This document shows, in pieces, positions 33,637-45,509 of a stretch of DNA of 64,000 bases (position 1 is its first letter; the number at the start of each line of letters is the position of its first letter). The stretch is taken from positions 1,630,898 to 1,694,897 of the forward strand of contig PDUO01000002.1 in the NCBI GenBank assembly GCA_003008705.1. Reading direction: 5' to 3'. Origin of the DNA: Pezicula radicicola. Its lineage: Eukaryota; Ascomycota; Leotiomycetes; Helotiales; Dermateaceae. A program made the position numbers and the translations under genes. The notes under the pieces were generated by a model, which made no database searches, was not told where the DNA came from, and was given only the letters and a program-made list of their open reading frames with translations.

Positions 33637-34326
33637 ATGTACCATCTAGCAAAGGGACTCTACTTGTATGCGACAAGCAAAGAAGGTAATTGAAATCCCT
33701 TCACCAAGCCCATGAACAATTGTTAATTGGGAATAGAATACTCGGTACTACTTCTCGGCCTCGATAATGCAGGCAAAACGACCTTTCATGAGCAAGTTAA
33801 GGCTCTCTTCATCCCTTCGGCACCTGCCCCAAAAGGCAAGACTGTCCCAACCGTTGGCCAAAATGTCTCGACCATCACCTTGCCTGATATGTACCTCAAG
33901 ATATGGGATGTAGGAGGACAGCACAGCTTGCGAAAGTTATGGCAGAGTTATTACACGAGCTGTCACGCGATCGTCTTTATTATTGACAGTACCGACATTG
34001 GGGATGGAAACCTGGAGAACGATAGTTCAGGGCGACTAGAGGAATGCAGGCTAGTGCTTGAGGATGTCCTACAGCATTCAGAAACAGAAGGAGTGCCACT
34101 TTTGGTATTGGCGAACAAACAAGACAGGGAGGATTGTGTGGAGGTTGTGAGGATAAAAGAGGGTTTGGTTAAGAAGGTTTTTGAAGGGGAAAAGGGAGCT
34201 GGTATTCGAGATTCGAGAGTTCTACCTGTGAGTGCGTTGGCGGGCACTGGTGTCAAGGAGGCTGTTGAATGGGTTCGGACGAGAGTGAAATGGAATAAAG
34301 AAGGTAGGCCGCCGGTTATGCGGTGA
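33637..34326 (+). CDS. ARL3: ARF-like GTPase ARL3/ARFRP1
   Basis: This small GTPase acts at the trans-Golgi. In yeast Arl3 recruits Arl1 and golgins, using N-terminal acetylation by NatC instead of myristoylation. A tiny first exon (33637-33685) ends one base into a codon. A 51-nt intron (33686-33736) follows, then exon 33737-34326; 212 residues in all. The N-terminus MYHLAKGLY lacks the Gly2 of ARFs and has the Met-Tyr start suited to NatC, as in human ARFRP1. Nucleotide motifs are GLDNAGKT (24-31), PTVGQN (switch I, 54-59), WDVGGQ (73-78), NKQD (143-146) and VSALAG. The end KWNKEGRPPVMR matches the yeast C-terminus in style. A variable Asp/Asn insertion follows DSTD (101-115). Confidence 0.96.
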
Positions 34327-34677
34327 TGAGCGAGGGGGAATCTACTGGCGAGTGCTGTTATGTTTATACCCTAGATGGTATGGCGTTTAGCTGGTTAACA
34401 GTGGGGACTATGTCGTATAGTCATTTTTCCATCCTTGTACTGTACCTGGCGTTTGGAATAGAGGCTGGTTGGTAGAGATTCAGTCCAAGCCAAAGGTGTT
34501 GATTTATTTGCGACAGTAAGCTCCAAGTAAAGCATAAAACTGCAGGCGATTCTTTCCCAAAATTTCGAGATGCGACATGGCTGTGTATGGATAGATCTTT
34601 TATCTAATCCCAAAGCATCATTTATCCTGGAAAGAACAACGTGACATTCCATCTCATCACATCTATGCAACCATTCC
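34327..34677. other. Convergent 3' spacer
   Basis: This is the 351-bp spacer between the 3' ends of ARL3 and the carbonic anhydrase gene. Nothing beyond probable 3' untranslated sequence. Confidence 0.5.
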
Positions 34678-35600
34678 TTAAATAACCTGTCTTAAGACAC
34701 CCGTCTGCGTATCCTGCACCAAACCCACAATCGTCGTCCCAGAAAACAGCGGCATCGCCCTCAAAAACTCCACGTCCTCTCTGACCGAGACCTCAGGACT
34801 AAAACCACATACCAATATCAGCGTCAATCACCACATACCTCCCTTCTCTCTTCTCTCTTCTCCCTACCTAGGTAGACCCTCAATTCAACCCCAACTCAAA
34901 CCCCACGCACCAGAAAGAAAGAAAAAAACCGCCCCCCAAAAAAAGAGAAGACCAGACTTACTTCACAAAACACCCAAATCCCGCCCCATCCTCAACACTC
35001 ATCCCCCTCCTCCTAACCACCATCCCAATCTCCTCATCACTAGCATAACACAACCCACAATCCGTATGATGAACCACAATAATCAATCCCTTCATCCCTT
35101 TATTCCCTACCGCAGCAAGTACATATAAAGTCTCAATCGCATACTGAACTCTTCCTCCTGCTGTACGAATAATCGTTGCTTCTACAATACGGTCAAATAT
35201 CAACCAAGGAAAAAGAAACTCTACCAAAAATTGCCCATTCTTTTCATTGTTTCTTTCTCAAAACTATATGAGGATGTAGGTGTTGGAAGAGGGAACGTAC
35301 TATTATTTCGACTACTACTCATACCCATAAATTCCTCAGGTGTAACCCTTGGATCTGTACATGCTATTACGATTACTGTCCCATCTTCTCTGTCTCTTCC
35401 TTTCTTTTGCATTTCTAGAAATGGAATAGGGGGCTTGTAGTCTATGCTGTTTGTCCATTGTCTATTGATATCAATTGGATTAGATAATTGAAGTTTAAAG
35501 GGAGGGAGATAAGTCTCTTTTACTTATTTTGAGAGAGATAGGTTTCTAGTCTTGGATCGTTGGCGGCTTGTTGCTCTTGGTTGGGAGTTTGGGATGTCAT
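34678..35600 (-). CDS. Beta-class carbonic anhydrase
   Basis: The enzyme hydrates CO2 to bicarbonate at a zinc site. Four exons (35600-35524, 35461-35301, 35181-34962, 34798-34678) with introns of 62, 119 and 163 nt give 192 residues. Zinc ligands are Cys60 in IACTDPRVTPEEF, His118 and Cys121 in HHTDCG. The Asp62-Arg64 dyad of beta enzymes is present, as is the usual RTAGGRVQYAIETL block. The end (SVREDVEFLRAMP, then IVGLVQDTQTGVLRQV) is typical. The N-terminus has no signal or clear mitochondrial presequence, so it is probably cytosolic. The first exon is recognised from MTSQTPNQEQQAAND and a clean GTAAAA...CAATAG intron. Fungi often have several paralogues; I cannot say which this is. Confidence 0.92.
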
Positions 35601-37430
35601 TTTTTGGGAGGATTGGTGTGTGAGAGTTGCTATTAATTTGAGAGGTGTTGAGTGTGAAAAGGTATGGAGTATGTTACTGTTGTTGTTAAGGACGTTGTTG
35701 ATGAATGGAGTGGATGGAGCTCTTATCTAGCGGGGTTACATAGTGGGGGAGTGTCGAATAAATGGGCGATCGGATCAAGTAAAACCCTCATTTTGTCTCC
35801 TAGGTATTAACAGTATCCCTTGCCTAGCTCAATCTAATATTCACAAATATTAGACTACGAAAAAAGAACTCTCAACTGCTACTGTAACCTGTCATTCTAT
35901 GACAAAAGACCTCGCGCAAGCGAGGTATTTGCAATAAATTGTTCAGCAGCATACTCAACTCTAAAAAGCGCTACATAGCCTTTACCTCTTCTCTCTCAAA
36001 TACTTTGAAACTATAAGGCATTTAACATATTATATGCGTATACGGTAAAGAAATCACACGGTCAAAGACGGGACGAACACCGTACCAAGCAACTCTAATG
36101 GGAGTTTCGACCTGTTGCGGAGAGATGCTAAGTAGAATAAGAGACAAAGACAAAAATGCATTACCCCCAGCTACCCGAGCTGAGAAGGATCATTCATATA
36201 GGTGGAAATTTCAAAAAATTTCTTGTCAATTAGTATTTGTTTTTATCTTAACTATTTAAAGATAATATCAGAGAAGTTAAAATTTCTAGTTTCTATGGAA
36301 GGATTGAAATAAGAGCTTAGATATATATATTTCTATTAAGTCTTGTGGTGCCACAGCTTTTTTACTGTAGTTGGAGGAATGACACGCATGAAAATGGTTT
36401 TTGGGCGATAGTTGTTTATCTCTGGAAAGTACTTCGTACTATTTCTCTCGCTGAGACAGGTAATACTTTTCTTAGAGCAACTGGTTAGAAACCTCGAACT
36501 ACATTTAGATGAACGCCCAGCAGATTGTACGAAGGTGTGTTAGCCTGCTTTAAAATCAGACATTTATTTCTCCTACGAAGAGCCGTGGTAAGTATATATC
36601 TCAAATTTCTGATCAACCATCTACTTTTCAGCCCTTAAAATCTACAGCAGGATAATTCATAGAAGGCAAAACAAAAGTAAAAACTTATATTAGTAAGAAG
36701 ACACCATCTAAGAACAATCTCTCCTACTTTCCTTAACAACAACATATTACAAACAAGAACACTACTACTAACACAAAAAGAGAGGATTCATAGAAGATTC
36801 TAGTCTAGGAATTCAAGCGAGTAGCATCTTAGAGAGACCCGTTAAAAGAATAAGATGGCTACGGATTAGATCTACGAAATGACAATCCCCGCGAGACCTG
36901 TGGTATTTAGTATATGCATACCAGCACTTAGAAAACTTATTTAAGAATCATACTCTTTGAAAATCAAGAACTAATAATCATCTCGCCAAATTGTCATATA
37001 TGACACTCGTTTGTTATATCGTCGTGCGCGCAGAATGACAACAAGAAGGGAGTTGGCAGGTGTAAAAGTGAACCTTTTTTTTATTTTTAGTTCTTTATAG
37101 GTAGAGGACTTTTAACTCTATGTATCTAGGTCTGTGATGTTCTACCCTCTTTTATCTACCTAAGTGCAATGTGTCTTAGACCCAGCCTTTAAGAAGGGAA
37201 TAACTTTATGTGTTTAGTTAGAAGGAAGAAATTGTTTCAGGGAGGTATCAACCATTTAGTCTGCCTATCGGGTTCCATGGTAGAATCACACCAGCAGTAG
37301 ACTACAATTCACATTCACCAGCACGGGAGTAGCTGCTACAAAAAGCAGAAATTCAAATTACAATTACCAGATTATTTCATTTGATGTGAGAGTATCCTCG
37401 TACATCAGTCAAGGCCTCCACTCATCAACC
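35601..37430. other. 1.8-kb AT-rich intergenic region
   Basis: No gene seen; no frame above 60 codons with support. AT-rich throughout, with stop codons in all frames. Includes the 5' side of the carbonic anhydrase gene. Confidence 0.55.
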
Positions 37431-40400
37431 TTAAGCATACTGCTCTCGACTATTATCCCAACCAGGCTGTAAATAAGTCCAATCAGCATCAAAAGCAAAA
37501 TCCGTTTGGTAGGCCCCATAAGCAAACAATTCAACACTATCTAACCTTGCCCCACTATCCTCCATCGCCCAAATGCTCAACGCGAGGGTATTTAAACCCC
37601 TGTTATTAATAACTCCTGGTGGAACAGGGAATCTTGTCTGAGGCCCAATATGTGGTTCATATTTACCGTATTGGTAACCGTTTACCCATAACATTACGCG
37701 AGCAACCGTGCCGGCTGGGGAGGAGAGGGAGATTCCTATGGGAACATCCAGGTCGTTGTCCATGTTTAGGTGGAAGGTTGTTAGATAGAAGGCTATTCCT
37801 GAGGCAGTGAGGCCATTCAATGGGGTGGAGTTGGAACTGCTGCTGAAGGCTGGGGAGTCGGTGTATGGGAATGAGGGAAGATGCCAGCCTAAACGCTCAC
37901 CATAAAGTCCACCTTCGTTCATGGGACCGCGAACAGGGTCTATGTTTGCCGAACCACCGGCGTTTCCTTGGATTTTCCAGAGCTTGAAACCGGTGTTTGT
38001 TATGGTTGCTATCGTTGTGGTGTTCGTGGTAGGGAGCAAATAGGCGCCTAATATTCCGCGTGGATTCTCGACGCCTTTACTTGTCGAAGTTTCGTCGTGG
38101 CCATGATAGTCGACTACAACCGTTATGACGTTGTTGGATGTTTTGAGGGCGGCAGAGGAGAGAGAGAGCACTGCGGTCGTGGTTGTGAGAGAAGCATTTC
38201 CTACGTTTCCGCCAATCAAAACTCCATTTAACCATGCATTCCATCCAAACGCTAACCCCCCCGAGGCAGTTATGTTAACAGCAGTTGCATTTGCGCCATC
38301 GAAGTATCCACGGTATATTTTGGCGCCGGTATAATATCCGTAGTCACTTGAGAATAGAACTGGGAGAGTAAGAGGTGCAATAGGGCTCAGTGTCGATGTC
38401 TTATTGCAGACAATCCATTGCGAATCGTCGTAAGAAGGAAGTCGTTCCGGAAATGAATCTGCAGAGCGCCAGTTCGTGAGTGGAGGCAAGGTAATAGTTC
38501 GACCCTCAGCGCCTGGGATTTGAGCTGTAACAGAACCGTATGGTGTCTTAACAGCGTTGAGACGAATCCCATTCCAGTCAATAGTTTCAATGTCGGGATT
38601 CCCCGTGTAGACTTCGATTGTGGTAGTGTTGTCGTTATCGCCAGAGACATGGACAACTCCATAAGAAATTGAAGCGCTGCGGACAAGATAAGGACCAAGA
38701 ACGAATATCTGTTCGTTCGGTTTAACATCTGGATTGAGGGTCGTTGGTGGAGCCCAGAACTTGTAGGCTGTTGGAAGATCTAAAAGATATAAGAGAACAC
38801 CATTGGAAAACTTGACGGTTGTCTGGCCGGTTCCTTGGGCATATACAAATGTTTGAGTGCCATTTGATGCTGTCGAAGTAATGTTGGATGATCCAAATAC
38901 TTGGTAGGTTAGATTTCCGGCATCCTTGAACGCGAATTGACCCACTTGACCGGCGTCAAGATAAAGTGCCAAAACATCGATATCGAAGACACCATAGGTG
39001 AGGATATCTGCTGATGAATACAAGAGTGTAGTGCTACCAAAGCTATAGTCGCTGACTAGGATCTTACTCTGCCTGCCGTTCAAGTTGATATTCGGGACTG
39101 TTACTACCCCCTCGCTTGTATTAAGATATGCGGAGAACGTAACCGAAGCAGTTGAACTTGAAGTACTTTGTTGTACGGTGTAGAAACCAGCCTGAGTGTC
39201 GGGGTTTCGTAAGACCCATGACCAGATGGATGTTGATGAGACCTGTGGGATGTTAACAGGAATCCTCAGTTGGTGTTACGTACATATCAGCGTGCTCGCT
39301 AAAATTATACCTTGACCAACACTAATTAAGGACGACGGAGAAGGTAGACCCACACTGTATCCTGTACCATTTCCAACCATGTACGTCTTCAACAAGTCTG
39401 TGGAAACTCTGGTGAACAAGCCTATGAGCTTGGTTTGGTATAACTTGTCCCAGATCTGTCGTGTCTCTCGCAGAGGAGCCGAATAGTCATAAGATGTATA
39501 GACAACAGGTGCAGCACCTTCCTTACAGTCAGCTTGAAAGAAGAAATTCAAGACATGGAACTTTACTATGCCCCCAGTTTGTGCCTCCCCAAGCCATATA
39601 CAACGACTGGAGTGTCGTTCTCTGCCCAATATTATTCTTGTAATAAACATCCGCAAACGCAGGCTGATGCTCGGCTGCACAATCATCGTAAAAACTTCCA
39701 CCCCAAGGTGTGAAGTACCCTCCTTCGAACTCGGGGAAGTATTCTGGCTGCGTATAAGAGTAGTTTTGGAACCACTGATAGTAATTTCTCACGACAGTGA
39801 AGCCACTACTTGGGTTGGTACAGGAAAGACCCCCTGGATAGCTGTCTAGACCATACACGTTAACCGCACCACCAACGTCCTGGTAATCGGTACTCCACGA
39901 CTGCGATCGTTCGCCCTTCTCGTTACTGGTTGATGGAACTGTTACTCCGGCAGCTTTGAAAGCAGCCTCGATTTGTTCCCTTGACAAATTAGTAATATGC
40001 TCTGCTCAAGTACTAAATACCAGCTGCACTGGAATTAGAGTCATGAAACACGCTCTCAAAATTACGAGATAGATTTGATGGTTACAAGAAAAAGTAAATA
40101 TATTGCTTACATGTAAAGCACAAGAGTGTTGGTTGCCGAGTGAGTTGTCTCTTGCAACTCGTTCTCAATTTGGTTCAATATGACAGGCTATGCAATTATC
40201 AGCAAGGCTCCAACAGCGAGTGGGTGTGAGCCCGCATACTCCTCCCTTGGTTATCTCGTTGGCAGCAATTATTTCTCCAATCGCGGTGACATATGGTAGC
40301 CACGACTCGTAATAAGTAGCATTGCTCGTCCTCAAAGTACCCAAGCTACCGTCCGATCCCCAAAGAGCCAGGCCACCTCCATTTGTCTCAGCATTACAGT

Positions 40401-40917
40401 ATGGTCCCGCTCGTGCTATCACATAGAGGCCGGCATCTTTCGCGTAATCAAAAACTCTTTGGACATTCTTTCCGGAGGTTTCGAAATCGAATACCCCTTT
40501 GGACGCTGAGTGGTAGGACCAGAAGAAGTAGATGCTGTTTCTTTGTGTTGGTGATATTATCCCAGAGGTGTATTCAGACGTACCTTAGAGCATTAAATCC
40601 GTTTGCTTTAAGCTTTTGGAAGATATCCTAAGAACCAAATAAATACGTGAGCCTTCAGAATAGCAATTAAATACTCACAGGCCACATTTCTGGTACTGGC
40701 ATCCGCTGGTAATGAAACTCCCCTCCACTGAAGATGTCAGTGCCATTGAGTTGAACCCTTTTATGATTACGTACAAGATGAAGACCCTACTTCCATTGAT
40801 ATATAAGCTATAAGGATCCCAAGACACAAAATCTGTTAGTCCATTATCAGTAGCACCCACCATCCACAAAGGCGATAGTAAGGCGAAAAAGACATTGGCC
40901 AAACGTAGAAGATGCAT
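37431..40917 (-). CDS. Secreted GH35 beta-galactosidase
   Basis: A fungal extracellular beta-galactosidase (LacA type) that removes terminal beta-galactose from lactose and plant cell-wall galactans. Eight exons (40917-40775, 40727-40679, 40627-40584, 40534-40240, 40187-40111, 39979-39567, 39517-39321, 39242-37431) give about 1009 residues, the family length. The signal peptide lies in the first 22 residues. [31 protein letters not shown] and [15 protein letters not shown] are GH35 hallmarks. The acid/base is Glu187 in ILNQIENE and the nucleophile Glu286 in [13 protein letters not shown]. Large beta-sandwich domains follow with many N-glycosylation sites. The exon 7 donor is uncertain: AGT|GTTGGT at 39321 or AGT|GTGGGT at 39354, both in frame. 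Two introns appear to end in AAG. Galactose/pectin induction is likely from family knowledge. Confidence 0.94.
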
Positions 40918-42000
40918 GTCGAGGAATTGAGCTCTGCTGCAGCGGCTCTTTTCCCTGGTGCTATACAGTAAGTAACCTACACATTAGTCTAATAGCAAGG
41001 TATGGTCTTTATAGCAAAATGTCGACAGCAATATAAAAAACCTTTCGTGAGCAACACAGTAACAGAACAACATCACCAAACCCCACAATCACGCAACCCC
41101 GCAAGATGATCGGGAGACATGGATTCCAGCAATCGGAAGACTGGATATGTCGCAAGGGGAGTTGGCAGTCCCGTATACATCTTTACAGTAGGAAATGACG
41201 CCAAGTGTGATTCTGGCTAAATAGAAAAGATGGTTCCTGGAGGATATGCAGGAACTTTTGATTGTCAACCTCGGTCATTTCGGGCCAATTTGTTGCGCTG
41301 AACAGAAGCGCCTGCACCAGCCATAGGTAGTCTGTCTGTATAGCACAGCCACAGGGTTCTATTCGTACGTCAACTTTACTTGGCAAACCTTGCGAACTGG
41401 AAGTGATCGAACAAACCGAGATGCGAAGCTTTGCGAGTTACAGTAGCTACAGCCTTCACTGCGCCTTGCATATCAGCTATCTGTCCAACACCAAATACTA
41501 CTCGCTATCGTCATCGTACTCTAGAAGTGTTTTCACATGCGCGATGTCACGTCTGCCAAGAATGGCTGCGCTAGCTGACTGTTCCAGCTGTGTTCGTTCA
41601 TCGCCCTATCAATGCCATCATACCTCTCTGCACAGGGCTGACAGCTCCGTGATCCATTGGAACATCACGTAAAAAAGTATCAAAGGGTTTCGTACATCGT
41701 ACAATGGCGCAGCACTTACGCTTTCCAATGATAACGGCACTGGTACCTTCGTACCAAAAGTAAGGTAGTACCGGAAGGAGCCAGCGAGTATTATAGGTAT
41801 TAGTAGGAATGTATATATGGTGGTCCTCCGAGAGCTCCGTAGATAAATACCTTCCTCCGCTTTCATACATTCCTGCGTCCCTACGAAGTACTTAATTGTT
41901 CAGTCAGTCTATAATTTAGTCTCTCAGCCACTAGATAAAGACCTCAGTAATTCGCACAACCAAAGACACCACTCACAAGAAATACGCGACAGAAAACAAT
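40918..42000. other. Divergent intergenic region, GH35/LURP
   Basis: About 1.1 kb holding the promoters of both divergent genes. Frames at 41403-41672 and 41598-41870 lie antisense to one another and look fortuitous. Confidence 0.5.
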
Positions 42001-42661
42001 ATGGTCCAACAAACCCACCTCGCTCCTCTCAATCCGCCACTGGGTGTGAACCCCGCATATTGTGTTCCCCAGCAAACAACACTCGTCCTCAAAGAGAAAG
42101 TCTGGAGTCTCAGCGGCGACACTTTCCATATCGTCGACCATAATGGCGTAGAAGTAGTACAATGTCGAGGTCAAACATTCTCACTTAGTGACCGAAAAGG
42201 TACATACACCCCTCCCTTCCTTTCCCCCAAAAAGAAAAGAAAACTTCCCAACTAACTACATATCTCCAGAATTCGCCGACACAAAAGGTCATCCTCTCTT
42301 CTCCCTCCGCACCAAACTCCTTTCAATCCATAAATCCTTCTACGCCGAATCACCAACTGGAGAAACACTCTTCGAAGTAAAAGGCAAATTCAGCATCGGT
42401 TCTTCTAAAATGGTAGCTACATTTACGAATGCCTCCAACAAAGCACCAATAGAATTATTGATCAAGGGAGATTGGTTTGATCGTAGTGCTACAATCACCA
42501 TGGGTGGGGTAACTGTAGCACAAATCTCGAGGAGTTTCTTTAATATAAGGGAGGTTTTTGCGGGTCAGCAGAGTTACTTTGTTACGGTTGCGCCGAATGT
42601 GGATTTGGTGCTTATTGCGGCTATTTGTATTTGTTTGGATGAGAGGGAAAATGAGAAGTAG
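42001..42661 (+). CDS. LURP-one-related (tubby-like) protein
   Basis: The product is a LOR/LURP1-type protein with a tubby-like beta-barrel around a C-terminal helix, probably membrane- or lipid-associated; fungal function is unknown. Exons 42001-42199 and 42270-42661 flank a 70-nt intron (donor GTACAT, branch CTAAC, acceptor TCCAG) and give 196 residues, the usual size. Typical strands are TLVLKEKVWSLSGDTFHIVD, GHPLFSLRTKLLSIHKSFYA, ETLFEVKGKFSIGSSKMVA and GDWFDRSATITMGGVTVAQI. The hydrophobic end YFVTVAPNVDLVLIAAICIC is the characteristic buried helix. The ATG at 42001 is the first in frame and fits. The sense strand goes from C-rich in the 5' half to G/T-rich at the 3' end. Confidence 0.88.
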
Positions 42662-43128
42662 ATGGGGGTTGGGGGGTTAGTTTAGAAGGGTTCTTTGGGT
42701 TATTGGGAGTTTGGAGTTGCAGGTTGAAGGAGATTTGCTATTTCTCTGGCGAACTTCATTGATACCATCCTTAGTCTCTCGATCAAAATTTATATCTTAA
42801 GCTCATATCTTCAAAGAGCTCCTGTCGTTACCCAATTCTTGTGCCCTTACGACCACTAAGTGTGGTGATTTAGACATTTTAACACCTGCTGCTTATGATC
42901 TGCAACAGACCCAACTCAGTAAATATGTCAATATACAAACTGAAGGAAGATCAGACTAATAGTTCCAGCAAATAGTAATCTTAATCTATGTGAGTACCTA
43001 ATAAAGCAAATGGGTATCTTTTCCCCAGCAACTCCAGCAACTCCAAACCGTCCATTCTCTCTTCCATTCACATAAATCCGCAATCGCCAAAATCATACGA
43101 AGCAAAATACCAAGCCCATCTAACCCTT
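42662..43128. other. Convergent 3' spacer
   Basis: About 0.47 kb between the 3' ends of the LURP-like and Swi5-domain genes. No gene seen. Confidence 0.5.
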
Positions 43129-45061
43129 CTAATCCTTAACACCAACCCCAAACTCACCATAAATCTCCCCAATTCTCACCCCCCGATTATCAGCAATCAT
43201 ACCCACAAGACCCTGTCCTACATCTCTGATATCATTATAATCATGTAGGAGCTTGATATGTCGTTTGACTGTTTCTGCTGCTGGGTTTCTGAAAAGGGGG
43301 GGAAAGGAGTTAGTAGTTGTGCTTGGAAATTGAAACTGGAGATTGGAAATCGGAGATTAGGAAAAGGCGGGAATGATTTACTTAAGATCCTTTGTTACTT
43401 CTGCTAATTTTGCTCTCTTAGCTTCTATTTCTGCTTCGAGTGCTGCGGTTCGCGCTTGTATGTTGGCCTATTGTGAATGAGATTTGTGAGCTGAATACGC
43501 GGAATGTTATATATTTGAATATGGGACGGAGAGTTGTTGAACATACGATTTTGATAGCTTTCAATTCGGCGAGTAAGATGTCTTGATTCTGTGAACTTGA
43601 TTGAGATGTAGATACTTTCGCCTTTTGCTTCGGTACTTTTGATACCACCGTGGCTGAATTCTTTGCTTCGGAGGGCGGGCATGGGACTTCGCTCATTTGT
43701 TTATCTCCTGTCTGCTTTTCTAAAGGAGCCGTAGGAGGCGCCCTTGCTTCACCAAGAGTCATGATGCTGTTGGTGTCGGACTCAGGGAGCGAGGATGGAG
43801 GATCAATTGGGTCCGAGTTCTTTGCCTGGACGGATTGATCGTCATTTAGTTCAACTGAAGATGGTGGGGCTTCCATCATTTCTGTATCTTTGCTCTCTGC
43901 TGCTGCTTCGGTGAAAGATGGGTTTGGTGATTCTGTGGTTCGTAGAGCAATTTCTTCTCTTTCAGATTGGATAGGGGTATTATGAAACTTGGACCGATTG
44001 ATGTTGATTGGCGCTACCTGTTCATTATTTCCCTCCACTATGGTTGAAGATGCCAGAGGATCGCTCATCTGGATATCCTCACCCTGGACAACTGTTACTT
44101 CAGTGGGTGTGGTATGCTCGTCTTTCGTAGTCGGAGCTGATCCAGAGATATAGGGTTCAAACTCCGGTTCTGGTGGTAAAGCTTCAAGAACCATCTTTTT
44201 GCTAGATTTGGAGAGGGTTTTACTCAGTTGATTACCGTCCTCTTTGTCCAAGGACACCTCCAAGATGGCATTGGTATCTTCGCCATTATCCGCTTCATGT
44301 CCTGCATCTTTGACAGCACACTCTTCTCCAAGATCCTCTGTCTCATTCTCCGCCTCCGGGTTGGTACCATTGGTTACTTCTGGTGCATCCGCTGACGCAG
44401 AAAATGAACTTTCTTCATGCTTAGAATTCGAGTCTTTTTCAACACAAGATTCCATAGACCCTGCATTGTCCAGCACAGATCCCAGTCCAGTATGCAGAAC
44501 TCCCAACCCATCATTCTCTCCAACCATTCCACTCCCAGCATCTCCAGAAGAATCCACAATCTTCTCTTCTCCCATTGAAGTTTCAGACTCGATAGGCTGT
44601 ATACCAGTCGATACAGAATCCTTCCCATTATCCTGCTCACCACTCATGACAACACCAGATCCCTGTACAAGTACATCTTCACCCCCATCATGACGTCTCA
44701 TAGAAACCGGTCCATTGTCAACAACGCCCTCCACACTCAAAAACACAGGTGAACTCGAAAGGAAATCGTCACTGTCAGGGATCTCAGACCTCGATTCACG
44801 ACTTTCAGTCCCATCACCACCCTGTAGTCCTGCTGGCGGGAGCCAAGGCAAAGTAGGTTCCGCTGCGTCGATTCCTTGTTCTGGAGATGGCTGTTGTTCG
44901 GGATTCTCATCTGGCAACGTAGTGGCAGAGTCTTGGGCTTCTAATTCGAAGGTCTTGGCTTCATTGGAGGGAGAAGCTGTTTCGATGGATGGTAATGTGC
45001 CTAGAGTCCCGATTTGGGTGGTACCTGATGCGTTTGGAGTGTTTGGCATTGATTCAGACAT
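43129..45061 (-). CDS. Swi5-domain protein with very long acidic N-terminal extension
   Basis: The last about 85 residues form a Swi5 domain, the partner of Sfr1/Mei5 that helps Rad51 (and Dmc1) filaments in recombinational repair. Exons 45061-43547, 43467-43382 and 43288-43129 (introns 79 and 93 nt) join in phase to 586 residues. The C-terminus reads AALEAEIEAKRAKLAEVTKD, then NPAAETVKRHIKLLHDYNDI, then RDVGQGLVGMIADNRGVRIG and EIYGEFGVGVKD. The first 490 residues are low-complexity, rich in Ser/Glu/Pro/Thr, with repeated SET/SNEA-like acidic words and no recognised fold. Swi5 is normally about 85-100 residues, so this is either a genuine extended form or two genes read as one. The join at AIKI|ANIQ is phase-0 with good splice signals (GTATGT...AATAG), which favours one protein. 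Confidence 0.85.
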
Positions 45062-45509
45062 TTTTCTTTGTCTTATGGTACGTATGAATCAAGACAATAA
45101 CCCCATTGAAAACCGGCCAATTTAATACAAGAAGCTTGACATAACTTACGTGGTTGTGTACAGATAACAGTCACTCCTTTCCTACATCCAATTTTAGGTA
45201 TTCATCTCGTCACGTGTAACTTAACCTCACTATTCGGATTTTAGAACAGCAACGTTTACTCGGTAAAGCGGCGAGAGAATATCTTCGCTACTGCCCAGCT
45301 ACAGTAATGTTTATTTTGAATCTTCTAAAAAATTCCCAAGCGCACTCACAAAAAAGCTTCGCAATAGCTACGAACATTGCATCAAAACATCACCGCGCTC
45401 TTCCTCGAAAGTTACAATCAAAGCTTCTAGCTCAATCCTATTCAGGCCCTTTAGCGAGACGTTGGCGTTGTCCCTTTCTAAACGAAATTAGACGAGGTTC
45501 GACAGTACG
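45062..45509. promoter_or_regulatory. Divergent promoter region, Swi5-domain gene/2EXR gene
   Basis: About 450 bp between two divergent genes. A frame starting at ATG 45307 runs through here in another phase and may be an upstream ORF in the leader of the plus-strand gene. Confidence 0.45.

Noticed and set aside
26145..35600. Secondary-metabolite cluster (oxidase, membrane protein, carbonic anhydrase)
   Set aside because: No backbone synthase, tailoring set or regulator is present, and ARL3 lies among them; neighbourhood looks coincidental.
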